Numbered from the stretch's first letter, positions 35,505-44,686 are shown. The stretch is 64,000 bases of DNA from Leadbetterella sp040829825 (GCF_040829825.1 NZ_JBFOLH010000020.1); one strand, 5' to 3'. Translations and numbers: made by a program. The notes: generated by a model from the letters alone, not told the origin.

Positions 35505-36023
35505 TCAGATCGGTCGAAGAATCACGGAATCGGTCATGATCGTGTTGCTCGTATTTCCGGCCCTGTCACGAATGTATATCTCAAACTTTACCGTGTCTTT
35601 GGCATACGGATAAAACGAATGATACACCTGTATGCCGCTGTAGTGAATGGTTCCCTCAATAGGTCCCGGCTTATCGCCGGAAAGCCGGTGAAAATAGCCC
35701 GATTGCGATTCTAAAGGCTCGTAGGGAACGTAATTCCCCTTCACCCTTCTGAATTGCTTAACCAGGAAGTTATGTCCGCCGCCCCGTTCGGCCAGGGAGT
35801 CAATTTCCCGTTGCGTATACCCCAGATCACCGTCTCCGTCTTTGAATTTCACCGATATCACCACCGAGTCCTTGTATCCCCCGGTAAGCTCATCCACCCG
35901 CAGAATACTCACAATATCGGCAAATTCAATCTCCGGCGTATTGGGAAATTCGGGCACGTTGAAACACCCTCCCAGAAAGGTACCCGAAAACAAGAAGACC
36001 GCAATTATTTTAAGAAAACGCAT
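35505..36023 (-). CDS. Hypothetical lipoprotein
   Basis: A 172-residue protein with a lipoprotein signal (FLFSGTFLGGC). It contains VISVKFKDGDGDLGYTQREID, an acidic DGDGDLG stretch common in Bacteroidota surface lipoproteins and possibly calcium-binding, and ends with a beta-sandwich-like VKFEIYIRDRAGNTSNTIMTDSVIL. No enzyme motif is seen. It is the first gene of the operon with dipeptidase and hydrolase, transcribed divergently from the LuxE-like gene. Confidence 0.8.
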   Translation of the reverse strand: MRFLKIIAVFLFSGTFLGGCFNVPEFPNTPEIEFADIVSILRVDELTGGYKDSVVISVKFKDGDGDLGYTQREIDSLAERGGGHNFLVKQFRRVKGNYVPYEPLESQSGYFHRLSGDKPGPIEGTIHYSGIQVYHSFYPYAKDTVKFEIYIRDRAGNTSNTIMTDSVILRPI

Positions 36024-36065
36024 TGTTTAAACTTACTTTTGTAAAAATAATAAAAAACCTTTAAC

Positions 36066-37115
36066 ATGAGCATACGCAACCAATTAAAGTCTGCCCTGAT
36101 CTCCTTACCGCCCGATGCCCGCCCCTTTGAAGAGCTGGCTATGGAAGTATTTCAGTATCAGTATGCTCAAAACCCGGTTTACCGGCAATACGCCGACAGC
36201 CTCGGCAAATCGCCCGCCCATGTCAGGCGGATAGAGAAAATCCCCTTCCTCCCGATCGAATTTTTCAAAAGCCACTCCGTAGTAACGGGGTTTACAGAAC
36301 CGCAGATGATCTTCGAAAGCAGCGGCACTACTTCGTCCCAGACCAGCCGCCATTCCGTTGCCGACCTCACCCTTTACGAGATATTAAGCCGGAAGACCTT
36401 CGAGCAGATGTACTCACCACTCTCCGATTACCACATTTTTGCCCTGCTTCCGTCTTATCTCGAACGAAATAACTCTTCGCTCGTGTATATGGTTCAGAAC
36501 TTTATTTACTATAGCTACAGCCCGTTCAGCGGCTTTTTCCTGGACAATACCGAAGAAATGGTCAAAAAAATGACCGAAGCCGCCGCAGATCAGCGGAAAA
36601 TACTCCTGATCGGCGTCACTTTCGGACTGCTCGACCTCCTGGAAAATGAACCCCTCGCACAAAAGATCCGTGCGCTCTCTGACCGGCTGATCGTGATGGA
36701 AACCGGCGGAATGAAAGGCCGCCGGAAAGAAATGATCCGGGAAGAGCTGCACGCCATCCTCACTGCGGGCTTCGGTGTGGAAACCATTCACTCTGAATAC
36801 GGCATGACCGAGCTGCTCTCCCAGGGCTATTCAAAAGGAGAAGGTATCTTTCACCTGCCGCCTTCCATGAAAATTTTCCTGCGGGAGATCAATGACCCTT
36901 TCACTTACCTGCCGCATTTCGCGATCGGCACAAAGCCTGAAGAAGTAAAACAGCGAACCGGCGGGATCAACGTGATCGACCTGGCCAACATCGACTCGTG
37001 CAGCTTTATTGAGACCAAAGACTTAGGGATCTATACGGAAGATTATTCCGGGTTCAGGGTAGTGGGGCGTTTCGACAATTCCGACATTCGGGGGTGTAAT
37101 CTACTGCTGGCGTAA
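36066..37115 (+). CDS. LuxE/PaaK-like acyl-protein synthetase
   Basis: A 349-residue adenylate-forming enzyme of the LuxE family, which activates fatty acids as acyl-AMP and passes them to a protein or carrier. FESSGTTSSQTSRHSVADL is the nucleotide-binding loop, METGGMKGRRKEM and HSEYGMTELLSQGYS match later family motifs. No luxC, luxD or luciferase gene is nearby, so it does not act in light emission; in Bacteroidota such proteins are conserved with unknown acyl acceptors. A TACTTTTG -7 element is present at 36034-36041 with no clear -33. Confidence 0.85.
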   Translation: MSIRNQLKSALISLPPDARPFEELAMEVFQYQYAQNPVYRQYADSLGKSPAHVRRIEKIPFLPIEFFKSHSVVTGFTEPQMIFESSGTTSSQTSRHSVADLTLYEILSRKTFEQMYSPLSDYHIFALLPSYLERNNSSLVYMVQNFIYYSYSPFSGFFLDNTEEMVKKMTEAAADQRKILLIGVTFGLLDLLENEPLAQKIRALSDRLIVMETGGMKGRRKEMIREELHAILTAGFGVETIHSEYGMTELLSQGYSKGEGIFHLPPSMKIFLREINDPFTYLPHFAIGTKPEEVKQRTGGINVIDLANIDSCSFIETKDLGIYTEDYSGFRVVGRFDNSDIRGCNLLLA

Positions 37116-37156
37116 ATCTGTACGATTCTTAGCGAAACATACTTTTCTGACTCTGC

Positions 37157-37245
37157 CTTGTGTTCTTTGTGAAAACACTTCGTGTTCTCTGTGAAAAAAT
37201 ATATTACACAAAGCGCGCAAAGGAATTTGCACAAAGTACACAGAG
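37157..37245. repeat. Eroded inverted repeat of CTTTGTG/CACAAAG units (family C)
   Basis: The left arm 37157-37193 and the right arm 37207-37245 are imperfect reverse complements, each made of repeated CTTTGTG or CTCTGTG units. The element fills the space between the convergent LuxE-like and ypdA genes and abuts the ypdA stop codon. Confidence 0.7.
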
Positions 37246-37246
37246 A

Positions 37247-38200
37247 TTAACCTGTTTGTCTTATATGCTCTACAATTTTCACGGCATGTTCCCGGGAGTT
37301 TTCTATAAACAGCTTCCGGGTATCCATTCCACCACAGATTACCCCTGCTAGGTAGAGACCGGGTACATTGGTCTCCATGGTGTCTTCATTGTAAAACGGC
37401 TTGCGCACTTCGTCTTCCGACAGCCGGATACCCAGCTTTTGCAGGAAATCCAGGTTAGGCTGATAGCCGGTCATGGCCAGTACCCATTGGTTTTCCAGCA
37501 CTTTCTCACCTTCAGGGGTAGAAATGACTACCTCATTTTCCCCGATCTCTTTCAACCGGGAATTAAAATACGCCCGGATCGAGCCTTCGGCTATCCGGTT
37601 TTCCAGGTCGGGACGAACCCAGTACTTGACGGTTCTGCCAATTTCCGGCTCCCGTACCACCATGGTCACCTCAGCCCCTTTCCGGAAAGTTTCCAGGGCC
37701 ACATCCACAGCCGAGTTATTGGCCCCCACCACCAGCACTTTCTGGAAGGCATAATAATGCGGGTCCTTATAATAATGTTTTACCTTGGGCAGGTTTTCTC
37801 CGGGTATTCCCAGCAGGTTGGGGATATCATAGAACCCGGTAGCCAGGATCAGCTGATCGGCTGCATAGCTGTCTTTGGTGGTCTTTACCCGGAAACCTCC
37901 GCCGGCCTTTCCTACCTCCAGCACCTCTTCAAACAGGTGAATCCGGAGCTCCTGGTTCTGCGCCACCCGCCGGTAATATTCCAGCGCCTCCGAGCGCGTG
38001 GGCTTCACAGAATTCGACACAAACGGGATATTGTTCAGCTCCAGCCGTTCTGAGGTACTGAAAAATGTCATTGTTGTGGGATAGTGGTACAATGAATTCA
38101 CCAGGCACCCTTTTTCCAGGATCAGGTACTCCAGTCCTGCATTTTTGCAGGCAATTCCGCATGCCATCCCGATCGGACCGCCACCAATGATCACTACCAT
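37247..38200 (-). CDS. ypdA: YpdA-family FAD-dependent oxidoreductase (putative bacillithiol disulfide reductase)
   Basis: A 317-residue flavoprotein of the thioredoxin-reductase-like type but without a CxxC redox pair. VVIIGGGPIGMACGIACKNAG is the FAD site, KVLVVGANNSAVDVALE the NADPH site, and the TMTFFSTSERLELNNIPF segment is characteristic of YpdA. YpdA reduces bacillithiol disulfide in Firmicutes, so the gene suggests that this organism makes bacillithiol; no bsh gene is in the window. It follows the DUF5606 gene, with a small palindromic repeat in the 58-base gap. Confidence 0.87.
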   Translation of the reverse strand: MVVIIGGGPIGMACGIACKNAGLEYLILEKGCLVNSLYHYPTTMTFFSTSERLELNNIPFVSNSVKPTRSEALEYYRRVAQNQELRIHLFEEVLEVGKAGGGFRVKTTKDSYAADQLILATGFYDIPNLLGIPGENLPKVKHYYKDPHYYAFQKVLVVGANNSAVDVALETFRKGAEVTMVVREPEIGRTVKYWVRPDLENRIAEGSIRAYFNSRLKEIGENEVVISTPEGEKVLENQWVLAMTGYQPNLDFLQKLGIRLSEDEVRKPFYNEDTMETNVPGLYLAGVICGGMDTRKLFIENSREHAVKIVEHIRQTG

Positions 38201-38218
38201 CTTCCTTGTTGTTTAAGC

Positions 38219-38251
38219 CGGATGACACAGAAAATCAACCCGCGTCATCCG
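38219..38251. repeat. Short palindromic repeat, family B copy 1
   Basis: CGGATGACACAG (38219-38230) pairs imperfectly with CGCGTCATCCG (38241-38251). The core GGATGACGCG is shared with two longer hairpins at 52798-52860 and 58114-58180. Confidence 0.6.
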
Positions 38252-38258
38252 TGCTCCG

Positions 38259-38690
38259 TTATTCTGCGTCTTTCTCCTCCACGGCCTTTTCTTCAAAAGC
38301 TTCCGGAAGATATTCACTTATAATATTGTACCAGTTGATGATCTTTTTTACGTCTGTGGCATATACGCGTTCCCGGTCGTAATCGGGCAGAATAGCCTCA
38401 AAAAAATCAAAAAACTGCTTGTTGGTTGCATTCTTACTATCAAAATCTACCTTTTCGCCATGCGCTTTCCGGATAGCCTGGAAAATCTCGCTGAGCGGCT
38501 GTGACTCATTGGCATTTTCCGTATACACCGAAATCTCCTTCAGCACCGACACCTTTGCATTGGCATTAACCATTTCACGCTTCCTGGCGGCATCCAGCGA
38601 CTCTACGATGACCCCAACGCGCCCCGGTTTTACAATCCGGTAAAGACCGGGTTTCCCCGAAATGTTAGCTACCTCCTGTAGTAATTCCAT
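38259..38690 (-). CDS. DUF5606 domain protein
   Basis: A 143-residue conserved Bacteroidota protein. It starts with LLQEVANISGKPGLYRIVKPGRVGVIVESLD, an SH3-like opening typical of DUF5606, then a VSVLKEISVYTENANESQPLSEIF region, a helical second half ending in an acidic tail (FEEKAVEEKDAE). Its function is unknown. Upstream of ypdA in the same orientation, likely one operon. Confidence 0.82.
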   Translation of the reverse strand: MELLQEVANISGKPGLYRIVKPGRVGVIVESLDAARKREMVNANAKVSVLKEISVYTENANESQPLSEIFQAIRKAHGEKVDFDSKNATNKQFFDFFEAILPDYDRERVYATDVKKIINWYNIISEYLPEAFEEKAVEEKDAE

Positions 38691-38850
38691 AAATCAGATT
38701 TAATTATTTTCGCGATGCAAGTTACTTAAAAAATAAAACTGCCCCCTCATTTTCTCCTCCTGAATTTTGCAAAACATCTCTTCCGGAAGCGTACAAAATA
38801 CTTTATATTAACCCCTTATACCCTGTTTGAAAAAAATAAATTACCGAATT

Positions 38851-38864
38851 ATGACCAATCTCAT
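38851..38864. promoter_or_regulatory. FNR/CRP-type palindrome upstream of the cco operon
   Basis: ATGACCAATCTCAT has the form ATGA-N6-TCAT, the core of CRP/FNR-family sites (TGA-N6-TCA). It is 84 bases upstream of the ccoNO start. A degenerate -7 element TAATTTTA lies at 38910-38917, putting the palindrome centre roughly 60-65 bases upstream of the predicted start site. The same pattern recurs upstream of the regulator genes and ccoI. Confidence 0.5.
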
Positions 38865-38947
38865 GTTTTTGATTATCTTGTGTCATATTTTACGGGCAGT
38901 ACCACTTTCTAATTTTACGTCTCAAAATTATAACCCTCTGACAGATT

Positions 38948-41086
38948 ATGCAGAACAGTACTCAACAATCTTCAGTTGGTGTCTTGGAGCAGTTCGAATA
39001 TGACAATAAGATCGTCAAGGCGTTTCTTATCGCTTCCGTAGTTTACGGAGTGATCGGAATGCTCGTCGGACTCACCCTGGCAATCCAGCTTTTCTTACCC
39101 GAAGCCAATTTTGAAAACCCGCATACCACATTCGGCAGGCTCAGACCGCTGCATACCAATGCAGTGATTTTTGCATTTGTGGGCAATGCCATGTTTGCCG
39201 GGATTTATCATTCCAGTCCCAGGCTGCTCAAGACGGCTATCTTCAGCAAGACCCTCTCCTGGATTCACTTCTGGGGCTGGCAACTGATCATCCTGGCGGC
39301 AGCCATTACCCTGCCCCTGGGCCTGAGTACCAGTAAAGAATATGCCGAGCTGGAATGGCCTATCGACATTGCCATTGCCGTGATCTGGGTAATCTTTGCC
39401 ATTAACTTCTTCGCTACGGTGGCCAGGAGAAGAGAAAGGCACATGTATGTGGCTATCTGGTTCTACATCGGTACCATTGTTACGGTGGCTTTACTGCATA
39501 TTGTCAACTCACTGGCGCTGCCGGTCACACTGACCAAAAGTTATTCCATGTATGCCGGGGTGCAGGATGCCCTCGTGCAATGGTGGTACGGGCACAATGC
39601 AGTGGCTTTCTTCCTGACCACCCCTTACCTGGGCCTCATGTACTACTACCTGCCCAAAGCAGCTAACCGGCCCGTGTTTTCCTATAAGCTATCTATTATT
39701 CACTTCTGGTCGCTGATATTTATTTATATCTGGGCCGGGCCTCACCACCTGCTGTATACCTCGCTGCCTGACTGGGCACAGAGCCTCGGAACCGTGTTTT
39801 CAGTGATGCTGATCGCGCCATCGTGGGGAGGTATGCTGAACGGCCTTCTTACCCTGAGAGGCGCCTGGGACAAAGTAAGGGAAGACAATGTGCTTAAATT
39901 CTTCGTGGTAGCCGTAACCGCTTACGGTATGGCCACTTTTGAAGGACCGATGCTCTCGCTTAAAAATGTCAGTGCCATAGCACACTATACCGACTGGATC
40001 ATTGCACACGTGCACATCGGGGCCCTGGGCTGGAACGGGTTCATGATCTTTGGTATACTCTACTACCTGGTTCCGAGAATGTGGAAAACCGAGATCTACT
40101 CCAAATCACTGGTGAGCTTCCACTTCTGGATTGGTACGCTGGGTATCATTTTCTATGCGCTTCCCCTCTACTGGGCCAGCCTTACCCAAAGCCTGATGTG
40201 GAAAGAATTTACGGCAGACGGCTTCCTGGCCTATCCTAACTTCCTGGAAACCGTTACCAAAATTGTACCGCTTTACATGATGCGGGCCGTGGGGGGTACC
40301 ATGTACCTGACCGGTGTATTCATCATGATTTATAACCTGGTTAAAACCGCTGCTCAGGGCACTTTCGTAAGCACCGAATACTCGCAGGCCCCTGCCCTGC
40401 AGAGAAATGTAAATATCATCGGTGGCGGCTGGCATACCCTGCTCGAACGTAAGCCGTTTATCTTTACCGGGCTGGCCATCGTAGCAGTAGCCATCGGGGG
40501 TATCGTAGAATTTGTGCCTACCGCCCTGATCAAATCCAATGTTCCGACCATTGCTTCCGTGAAGCCGTATACACCGCTGGAGCTCACCGGCAGAGACATC
40601 TATATCCGCGAGGGCTGCGTAGGCTGTCACTCCCAGATGATCCGTCCGTTCCGCGACGAGACCGAACGTTATGGCGAATACTCCAAAGCCGGGGAATTTG
40701 TCTACGACCGGCCTTTCCTCTGGGGTTCCAAACGAACCGGTCCCGATCTGCACCGGGTGGGTGGCAAATACCCCGACAGCTGGCACTTCAATCACATGCT
40801 CGACCCTACCTCCATGTCGCCGGGCTCCATTATGCCTTCATACCCGTGGCTGATCGATGATAACACAGATTACAGCGACCTTCCGAAGAAAATCAAGGTG
40901 ATGCGCCAGCTGGGAGTACCGTATGAAGAAGGTTTCGAAAACGAAGCCGTAGCCGATGCAGAAAAACAGGCGGCACAGATCGCAAAAAGCCTGGGAAAAG
41001 ACAAGATCAAAACGTCTAAAGACAAAGAGATCATAGCGCTTATTGCCTACTTACAAAGATTGGGTACTGACATTAAACAAAAGTAA
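38948..41086 (+). CDS. ccoNO: cbb3-type cytochrome c oxidase, fused subunits I and II (CcoN-CcoO)
   Basis: A 712-residue fusion. Residues ~1-490 are CcoN: multi-span, with the haem and CuB histidines in LHTNAVIFAFVGNAMFAG, WWYGHNAVAFF, IYIWAGPHHLLYTSLPDW and IIAHVHIGALGWNGF. After a linker, residues ~535-712 are CcoO, with one haem c site C557-V-G-C560-H and the MIRPFRDETERYGEYS and GTGPDLxRVG-type motif KRTGPDLHRVGGKYP. The fused form is common in Bacteroidota. It is the catalytic core of a high-affinity oxidase used at low oxygen. First gene of the cco operon. Confidence 0.95.
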   Translation: MQNSTQQSSVGVLEQFEYDNKIVKAFLIASVVYGVIGMLVGLTLAIQLFLPEANFENPHTTFGRLRPLHTNAVIFAFVGNAMFAGIYHSSPRLLKTAIFSKTLSWIHFWGWQLIILAAAITLPLGLSTSKEYAELEWPIDIAIAVIWVIFAINFFATVARRRERHMYVAIWFYIGTIVTVALLHIVNSLALPVTLTKSYSMYAGVQDALVQWWYGHNAVAFFLTTPYLGLMYYYLPKAANRPVFSYKLSIIHFWSLIFIYIWAGPHHLLYTSLPDWAQSLGTVFSVMLIAPSWGGMLNGLLTLRGAWDKVREDNVLKFFVVAVTAYGMATFEGPMLSLKNVSAIAHYTDWIIAHVHIGALGWNGFMIFGILYYLVPRMWKTEIYSKSLVSFHFWIGTLGIIFYALPLYWASLTQSLMWKEFTADGFLAYPNFLETVTKIVPLYMMRAVGGTMYLTGVFIMIYNLVKTAAQGTFVSTEYSQAPALQRNVNIIGGGWHTLLERKPFIFTGLAIVAVAIGGIVEFVPTALIKSNVPTIASVKPYTPLELTGRDIYIREGCVGCHSQMIRPFRDETERYGEYSKAGEFVYDRPFLWGSKRTGPDLHRVGGKYPDSWHFNHMLDPTSMSPGSIMPSYPWLIDDNTDYSDLPKKIKVMRQLGVPYEEGFENEAVADAEKQAAQIAKSLGKDKIKTSKDKEIIALIAYLQRLGTDIKQK

Positions 41087-41090
41087 GCTC

Positions 41091-41249
41091 ATGTTTAAAC
41101 ATTATTTCGAACAAATAGAAGGAATCAGCATTTACCCTGTTTTCTCCCTGCTCGTCTTCTTCTTTTTCTTTGTAGGCCTGGGATTCTACGTTTTTTCCCT
41201 TGATAAAAAGAAAAGAGAGCACCTGGAAAATTTGCCTTTGGAAGATTAA
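41091..41249 (+). CDS. ccoQ: Small cbb3 oxidase subunit IV / CcoQ-like protein
   Basis: A 52-residue single-span membrane protein. The start is ATG 41091, 4 bases after the ccoNO stop; a longer frame beginning inside ccoNO is not supported. The hydrophobic span (about residues 12-33, YPVFSLLVFFFFFVGLGFYVF) is followed by the basic DKKKREHLENLPLED tail, as in CcoQ/FixQ. CcoQ stabilises the assembled oxidase. Confidence 0.85.
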   Translation: MFKHYFEQIEGISIYPVFSLLVFFFFFVGLGFYVFSLDKKKREHLENLPLED

Positions 41250-41263
41250 AACATTAAAGAACT

Positions 41264-42073
41264 ATGGACAACAAAATAACCTCTATTGAAGATCTTCTCT
41301 TGGTGATCCTGGTGATTCTGATGATCGGAATCTCGCTGGTGCTGATTTTTGTGATCCTGCAAACCAATAACGCCACCCGCCGGCTGATTGCCCAGAAAAC
41401 GGGACAGGAATACGAAGAGTTTGACTTCGGAAAATGGTGGAAGAAAATTAACGGCACCACGGTAAGTGTGACAGACGAAAAGTCGATTATGCTTCACCAC
41501 GACTATGACGGGATCAAAGAGCTCGATAATCATTTACCCCCCTGGTGGGTGAATATGTTCTACCTGACCATCGTGTTTGCCATTGTGTATATGCTGGTAT
41601 ATCACGTATGGGATAAAGCTCCGCTGCCTGCGGAAGAGTATGAGTTGGCTATGGAAAAAGCCCGGAAAGAAGTAGAAGCATTCCAGCAGCAGCAGGGGAA
41701 CAGCATTGATGAAAAATCGGTTCAGCTTACCCCCGGCGATGCCGGTGCGTTAGCAAACGGTAAGACCATCTTTGAAAGCAACTGCGCCGCCTGTCATGGT
41801 GCTTCAGGTGAAGGTACCGTAGGTCCTAACCTCACAGATGAATACTGGCTTCACGGAGGCTCCATTAACGATGTCTTCAAAACCATCAAGTACGGTGTAC
41901 CTGAAAAGGGGATGATCTCGTGGCAGTCAACCATCAAACCCAAAGACATGCAGGACGTGGCCAATTACATTCTTTCACTTCAGGGTTCCAAGCCGGCTAA
42001 CGGCAAAGCTCCCGAAGGAGAGAAACATGTTGCAGAAACGGTTGCAGCAGCTGACTCTGCAGCCGTGCAGTAG
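41264..42073 (+). CDS. ccoP: cbb3-type cytochrome c oxidase subunit III, mono-haem
   Basis: A 269-residue protein with two N-terminal spans (about residues 10-30 and 97-115), the PPWWVNMFYLTIVFAIVY motif of CcoP, and one haem c domain with C174-A-A-C177-H and the distal Met region KGMISWQSTI. Proteobacterial CcoP carries two haems; this one has a single CxxCH, so the enzyme holds two c-type haems in total (one in CcoO, one here). The C-terminal ~30 residues are an Ala/Glu-rich tail. Confidence 0.92.
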   Translation: MDNKITSIEDLLLVILVILMIGISLVLIFVILQTNNATRRLIAQKTGQEYEEFDFGKWWKKINGTTVSVTDEKSIMLHHDYDGIKELDNHLPPWWVNMFYLTIVFAIVYMLVYHVWDKAPLPAEEYELAMEKARKEVEAFQQQQGNSIDEKSVQLTPGDAGALANGKTIFESNCAACHGASGEGTVGPNLTDEYWLHGGSINDVFKTIKYGVPEKGMISWQSTIKPKDMQDVANYILSLQGSKPANGKAPEGEKHVAETVAAADSAAVQ

Positions 42074-42088
42074 AAAAACCAATAAACA

Positions 42089-43498
42089 ATGGCTAGCAAT
42101 TTAGAATTTATCGACGAGGCCTATAGAGACGCTATAGGCACCGTCGATAAAGACGGTAAAAGGATCTGGGCATTTCCTAAAAAACCGAGCGGGAACTATC
42201 ACAACAAGAGAGTAATAGCTACAGTAGTTTTTCTCTTGATATTCTTCTCTGTCCCCTTTATTAAAATAGGAGGTGACCCTCTTCTGCAAATCAATATCTT
42301 CGAAAGAAGGTTCTACATTTTCGGGCAGCTGTTCCTGCCCCAGGATTCCCTGGTTTTCAGCATCGGTCTGGTAACCTTTTTTGTGTTTATTACGCTCTTT
42401 ACCGTAGTTTACGGACGGGTATGGTGCGGATGGGCCTGCCCGCAGACCATTTTTATGGAAATGGTCTTCCGGAAAATAGAATACTGGATCGAGGGCGACA
42501 GAAAACAACAGCAAAAGCTGGCCCAGGCTCCCTGGAACAGAGAGAAAATCATGAAGCGCTCGGTCAAATACTTCATCTTCATGCTCATCTCGGTGGTTAT
42601 TGCCCATACGGCCATGGCCTACCTGATCGGCGTGGAAGAAGTAAGAAAGCTGGTTACCCATTCACCGTCAGAGAACCTCTCCGGCTTCATAGGCCTGGTG
42701 GCCTTCACCGTCATATTCTTCTTTGTATTTACCCGCCTGCGCGAGCAGGTTTGTATCGCCATCTGTCCTTACGGCCGGCTGCAGGGGGTGCTGGTGGGAA
42801 GAAATACCATGAATGTCATTTACGACTGGGTACGGGGAGAGCCGCGCGGACGCATGAAAAAAGGAGAAATTGACACCGGTAAGGGCGACTGCATCGACTG
42901 CACGCTTTGTGTTCAGGTTTGTCCCACCAACATTGACATCCGGAACGGTATACAGCTGGAATGTGTTAACTGTACAGCCTGTATTGATGCCTGTGATGAC
43001 GTAATGGAGAAGATCCATAAGCCCAAAGGATTGATCAAATTCGGGTCAGTGGAAAGTATTGAAACCAATACTCCGTTCAAAATATCTGCCCGTGCCATCG
43101 GGTATTCTGTGGTGCTTCTGCTGCTGATAGCCGTAGAAATATTCATCCTGGCAGGCAGAAGCCAGGTAGAAGCCACCATCCTGCGTGTTCCCGGGCAGCT
43201 CTACCAGGAAATGCCCGACAACCGGTTGAGTAACCTCTACAATGCGCAGATCCTGAACAAATCAAAAGAAGACATGACCCTGTCTTTTGAGGTGGAAGGA
43301 TCAGCCGGTAAAATTACCCTGGTAGGAAACAAGCAGTCGGTAACGGTACACTCCGGCCAGAAAGCCGAGGTGGTTTTCTTTATTGAAATGAATAAATCGG
43401 CGATCAAAAAACGTAAAACCGAACTGGAAATAAAGATCCGTAACGGAAACGAGGTGGTGGAAACCGTTGAAACTACATTTTTAGGATATACAGATTAA
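42089..43498 (+). CDS. ccoG: Cytochrome c oxidase accessory protein CcoG
   Basis: A 469-residue membrane ferredoxin-like protein. Several membrane spans occur in the N-terminal half, with WCGWACPQTIF (Cys residues in the membrane region), then ferredoxin motifs CIDCTLCVQVCPTNIDIRNG and CVNCTACIDACDDVM binding [4Fe-4S] clusters, and a periplasmic C-terminal Ig-like domain. CcoG has been shown to be a cupric reductase that helps copper insertion into cbb3 oxidase. It starts 15 bases after ccoP. Confidence 0.93.
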   Translation: MASNLEFIDEAYRDAIGTVDKDGKRIWAFPKKPSGNYHNKRVIATVVFLLIFFSVPFIKIGGDPLLQINIFERRFYIFGQLFLPQDSLVFSIGLVTFFVFITLFTVVYGRVWCGWACPQTIFMEMVFRKIEYWIEGDRKQQQKLAQAPWNREKIMKRSVKYFIFMLISVVIAHTAMAYLIGVEEVRKLVTHSPSENLSGFIGLVAFTVIFFFVFTRLREQVCIAICPYGRLQGVLVGRNTMNVIYDWVRGEPRGRMKKGEIDTGKGDCIDCTLCVQVCPTNIDIRNGIQLECVNCTACIDACDDVMEKIHKPKGLIKFGSVESIETNTPFKISARAIGYSVVLLLLIAVEIFILAGRSQVEATILRVPGQLYQEMPDNRLSNLYNAQILNKSKEDMTLSFEVEGSAGKITLVGNKQSVTVHSGQKAEVVFFIEMNKSAIKKRKTELEIKIRNGNEVVETVETTFLGYTD

Positions 43499-43571
43499 AA
43501 CAGCTATGAGTTTAAAGCGAACCGGATATCATTCGGAACGGATTACTCGGAACTAAACACTTGGAACTATT

Positions 43572-44003
43572 ATGAATTTCGGACATAAAATAGCAATCGT
43601 ATACACTCTTTTTGTAGTGTTTATCATTTCCCTGGTTACCTTCTGTGTAAAACAGAAAGATATTTTCCTGGTGAGTAACGATTACTACAAAAAAGAGATG
43701 GCCTACCAGGAAGAAATTGATAAATACGCCAATACCGGTCAGCTCAGCCAGCCGGTAAAAATTATCAATGCGGGCGAATTTCTAACCATTCAATTCCCTG
43801 AAGAAATGCAGGGAGCATCCGGCGAAATTCATTTCTACCGGCCTTCTGACGCCAACCTCGACTTCCGGGTGCCCGTACGTATCGATCCCTCCAACAGCCA
43901 GAAAATTGCCGTTAGCCAGCTGGTAAAGGGCAAATGGGTGGTCAAAATGGAGTGGTCGAAAGAGGGCAAGAACTACCTGAAAGAAGAAAAAATTATTCTT
44001 TAA
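43572..44003 (+). CDS. fixH: FixH (CcoH) family protein
   Basis: A 143-residue protein with one N-terminal span (residues ~8-27) and an extracytoplasmic beta domain. DIFLVSNDYYKKEMAYQEEIDKYANT and IHFYRPSDANLDFRVPVRID match FixH, needed for assembly and copper supply of the cbb3 oxidase. It follows ccoG by 73 bases, a gap without a promoter match. Confidence 0.88.
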   Translation: MNFGHKIAIVYTLFVVFIISLVTFCVKQKDIFLVSNDYYKKEMAYQEEIDKYANTGQLSQPVKIINAGEFLTIQFPEEMQGASGEIHFYRPSDANLDFRVPVRIDPSNSQKIAVSQLVKGKWVVKMEWSKEGKNYLKEEKIIL

Positions 44004-44005
44004 GC

Positions 44006-44686
44006 GTGATCTATTCAGCCTTTCTACTGGGATTTTTAGGGAGCCTGCATTGCTTCAGCATGTGCGGTCCCCTTTCCCTTTTACTCCCGGCAGACAGGAG
44101 CCGCTATCTTATAGGAAGGCTGACCTATAATACCGGCAGAATCACCACCTATGCCCTGCTTGGCTTGCTCACGGGTATTGCAGGAGAGCAGGCCGGGTTC
44201 CTGATTCCGCAAAAAATCCTGTTTATCCTGCTCGGAGCCGTCCTGCTGGTTTACCTCCTGCTTCCCGTAAAATGGAAAAACCGCATCAGCGTTATGTCAC
44301 CCGTTATTCGGATGGCCTCTTTTACGAAACGTTCCCTGGCAAAGCTGAGCAAACGGCACGGGCTGGCCGTTCAGTACGGTTTCGGTCTGGTTAACGGGCT
44401 TATTCCCTGCGGGCTTGTTTACGCGGCGCTCAGCGGCGCATTTCTTACTGCCGGAATCACCGACAGCATGCTTTTTATGATCCTTTTCGGGCTGGGTACC
44501 CTGCCCATGATGATGAGCTTCGGCGTGATAGGGAAAATCCTGCCCTCGTTTCTGCGGGTGAAGCCTAAGCTTATTTATACGGTTTCCTACCTGATCCTGG
44601 CGGTATTTCTCCTGTACAAAGGGGTTAACCTGCCTGTCAGCCACTACGCCAACAGCCACGAAATCACCATTTGCCGGACCCCCTGA
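44006..44686 (+). CDS. SafE/TauE-like membrane protein of the cbb3 cluster
   Basis: A 226-residue polytopic protein. The GTG at 44006 is taken as start because it comes just after the fixH stop and at once gives the conserved FLLGFLGSLHCFSMCGPLSL; the frame also extends upstream inside fixH, which is less likely. The HCxxMCGP motif in the first span is typical of the family often annotated as sulfite exporter, but in cbb3 loci it is thought to serve copper or haem handling. The second half has a repeat GFGLVNGLIPCGLVYAALSGAF. Its stop abuts that of the convergent response regulator. Confidence 0.85.
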   Translation: MIYSAFLLGFLGSLHCFSMCGPLSLLLPADRSRYLIGRLTYNTGRITTYALLGLLTGIAGEQAGFLIPQKILFILLGAVLLVYLLLPVKWKNRISVMSPVIRMASFTKRSLAKLSKRHGLAVQYGFGLVNGLIPCGLVYAALSGAFLTAGITDSMLFMILFGLGTLPMMMSFGVIGKILPSFLRVKPKLIYTVSYLILAVFLLYKGVNLPVSHYANSHEITICRTP

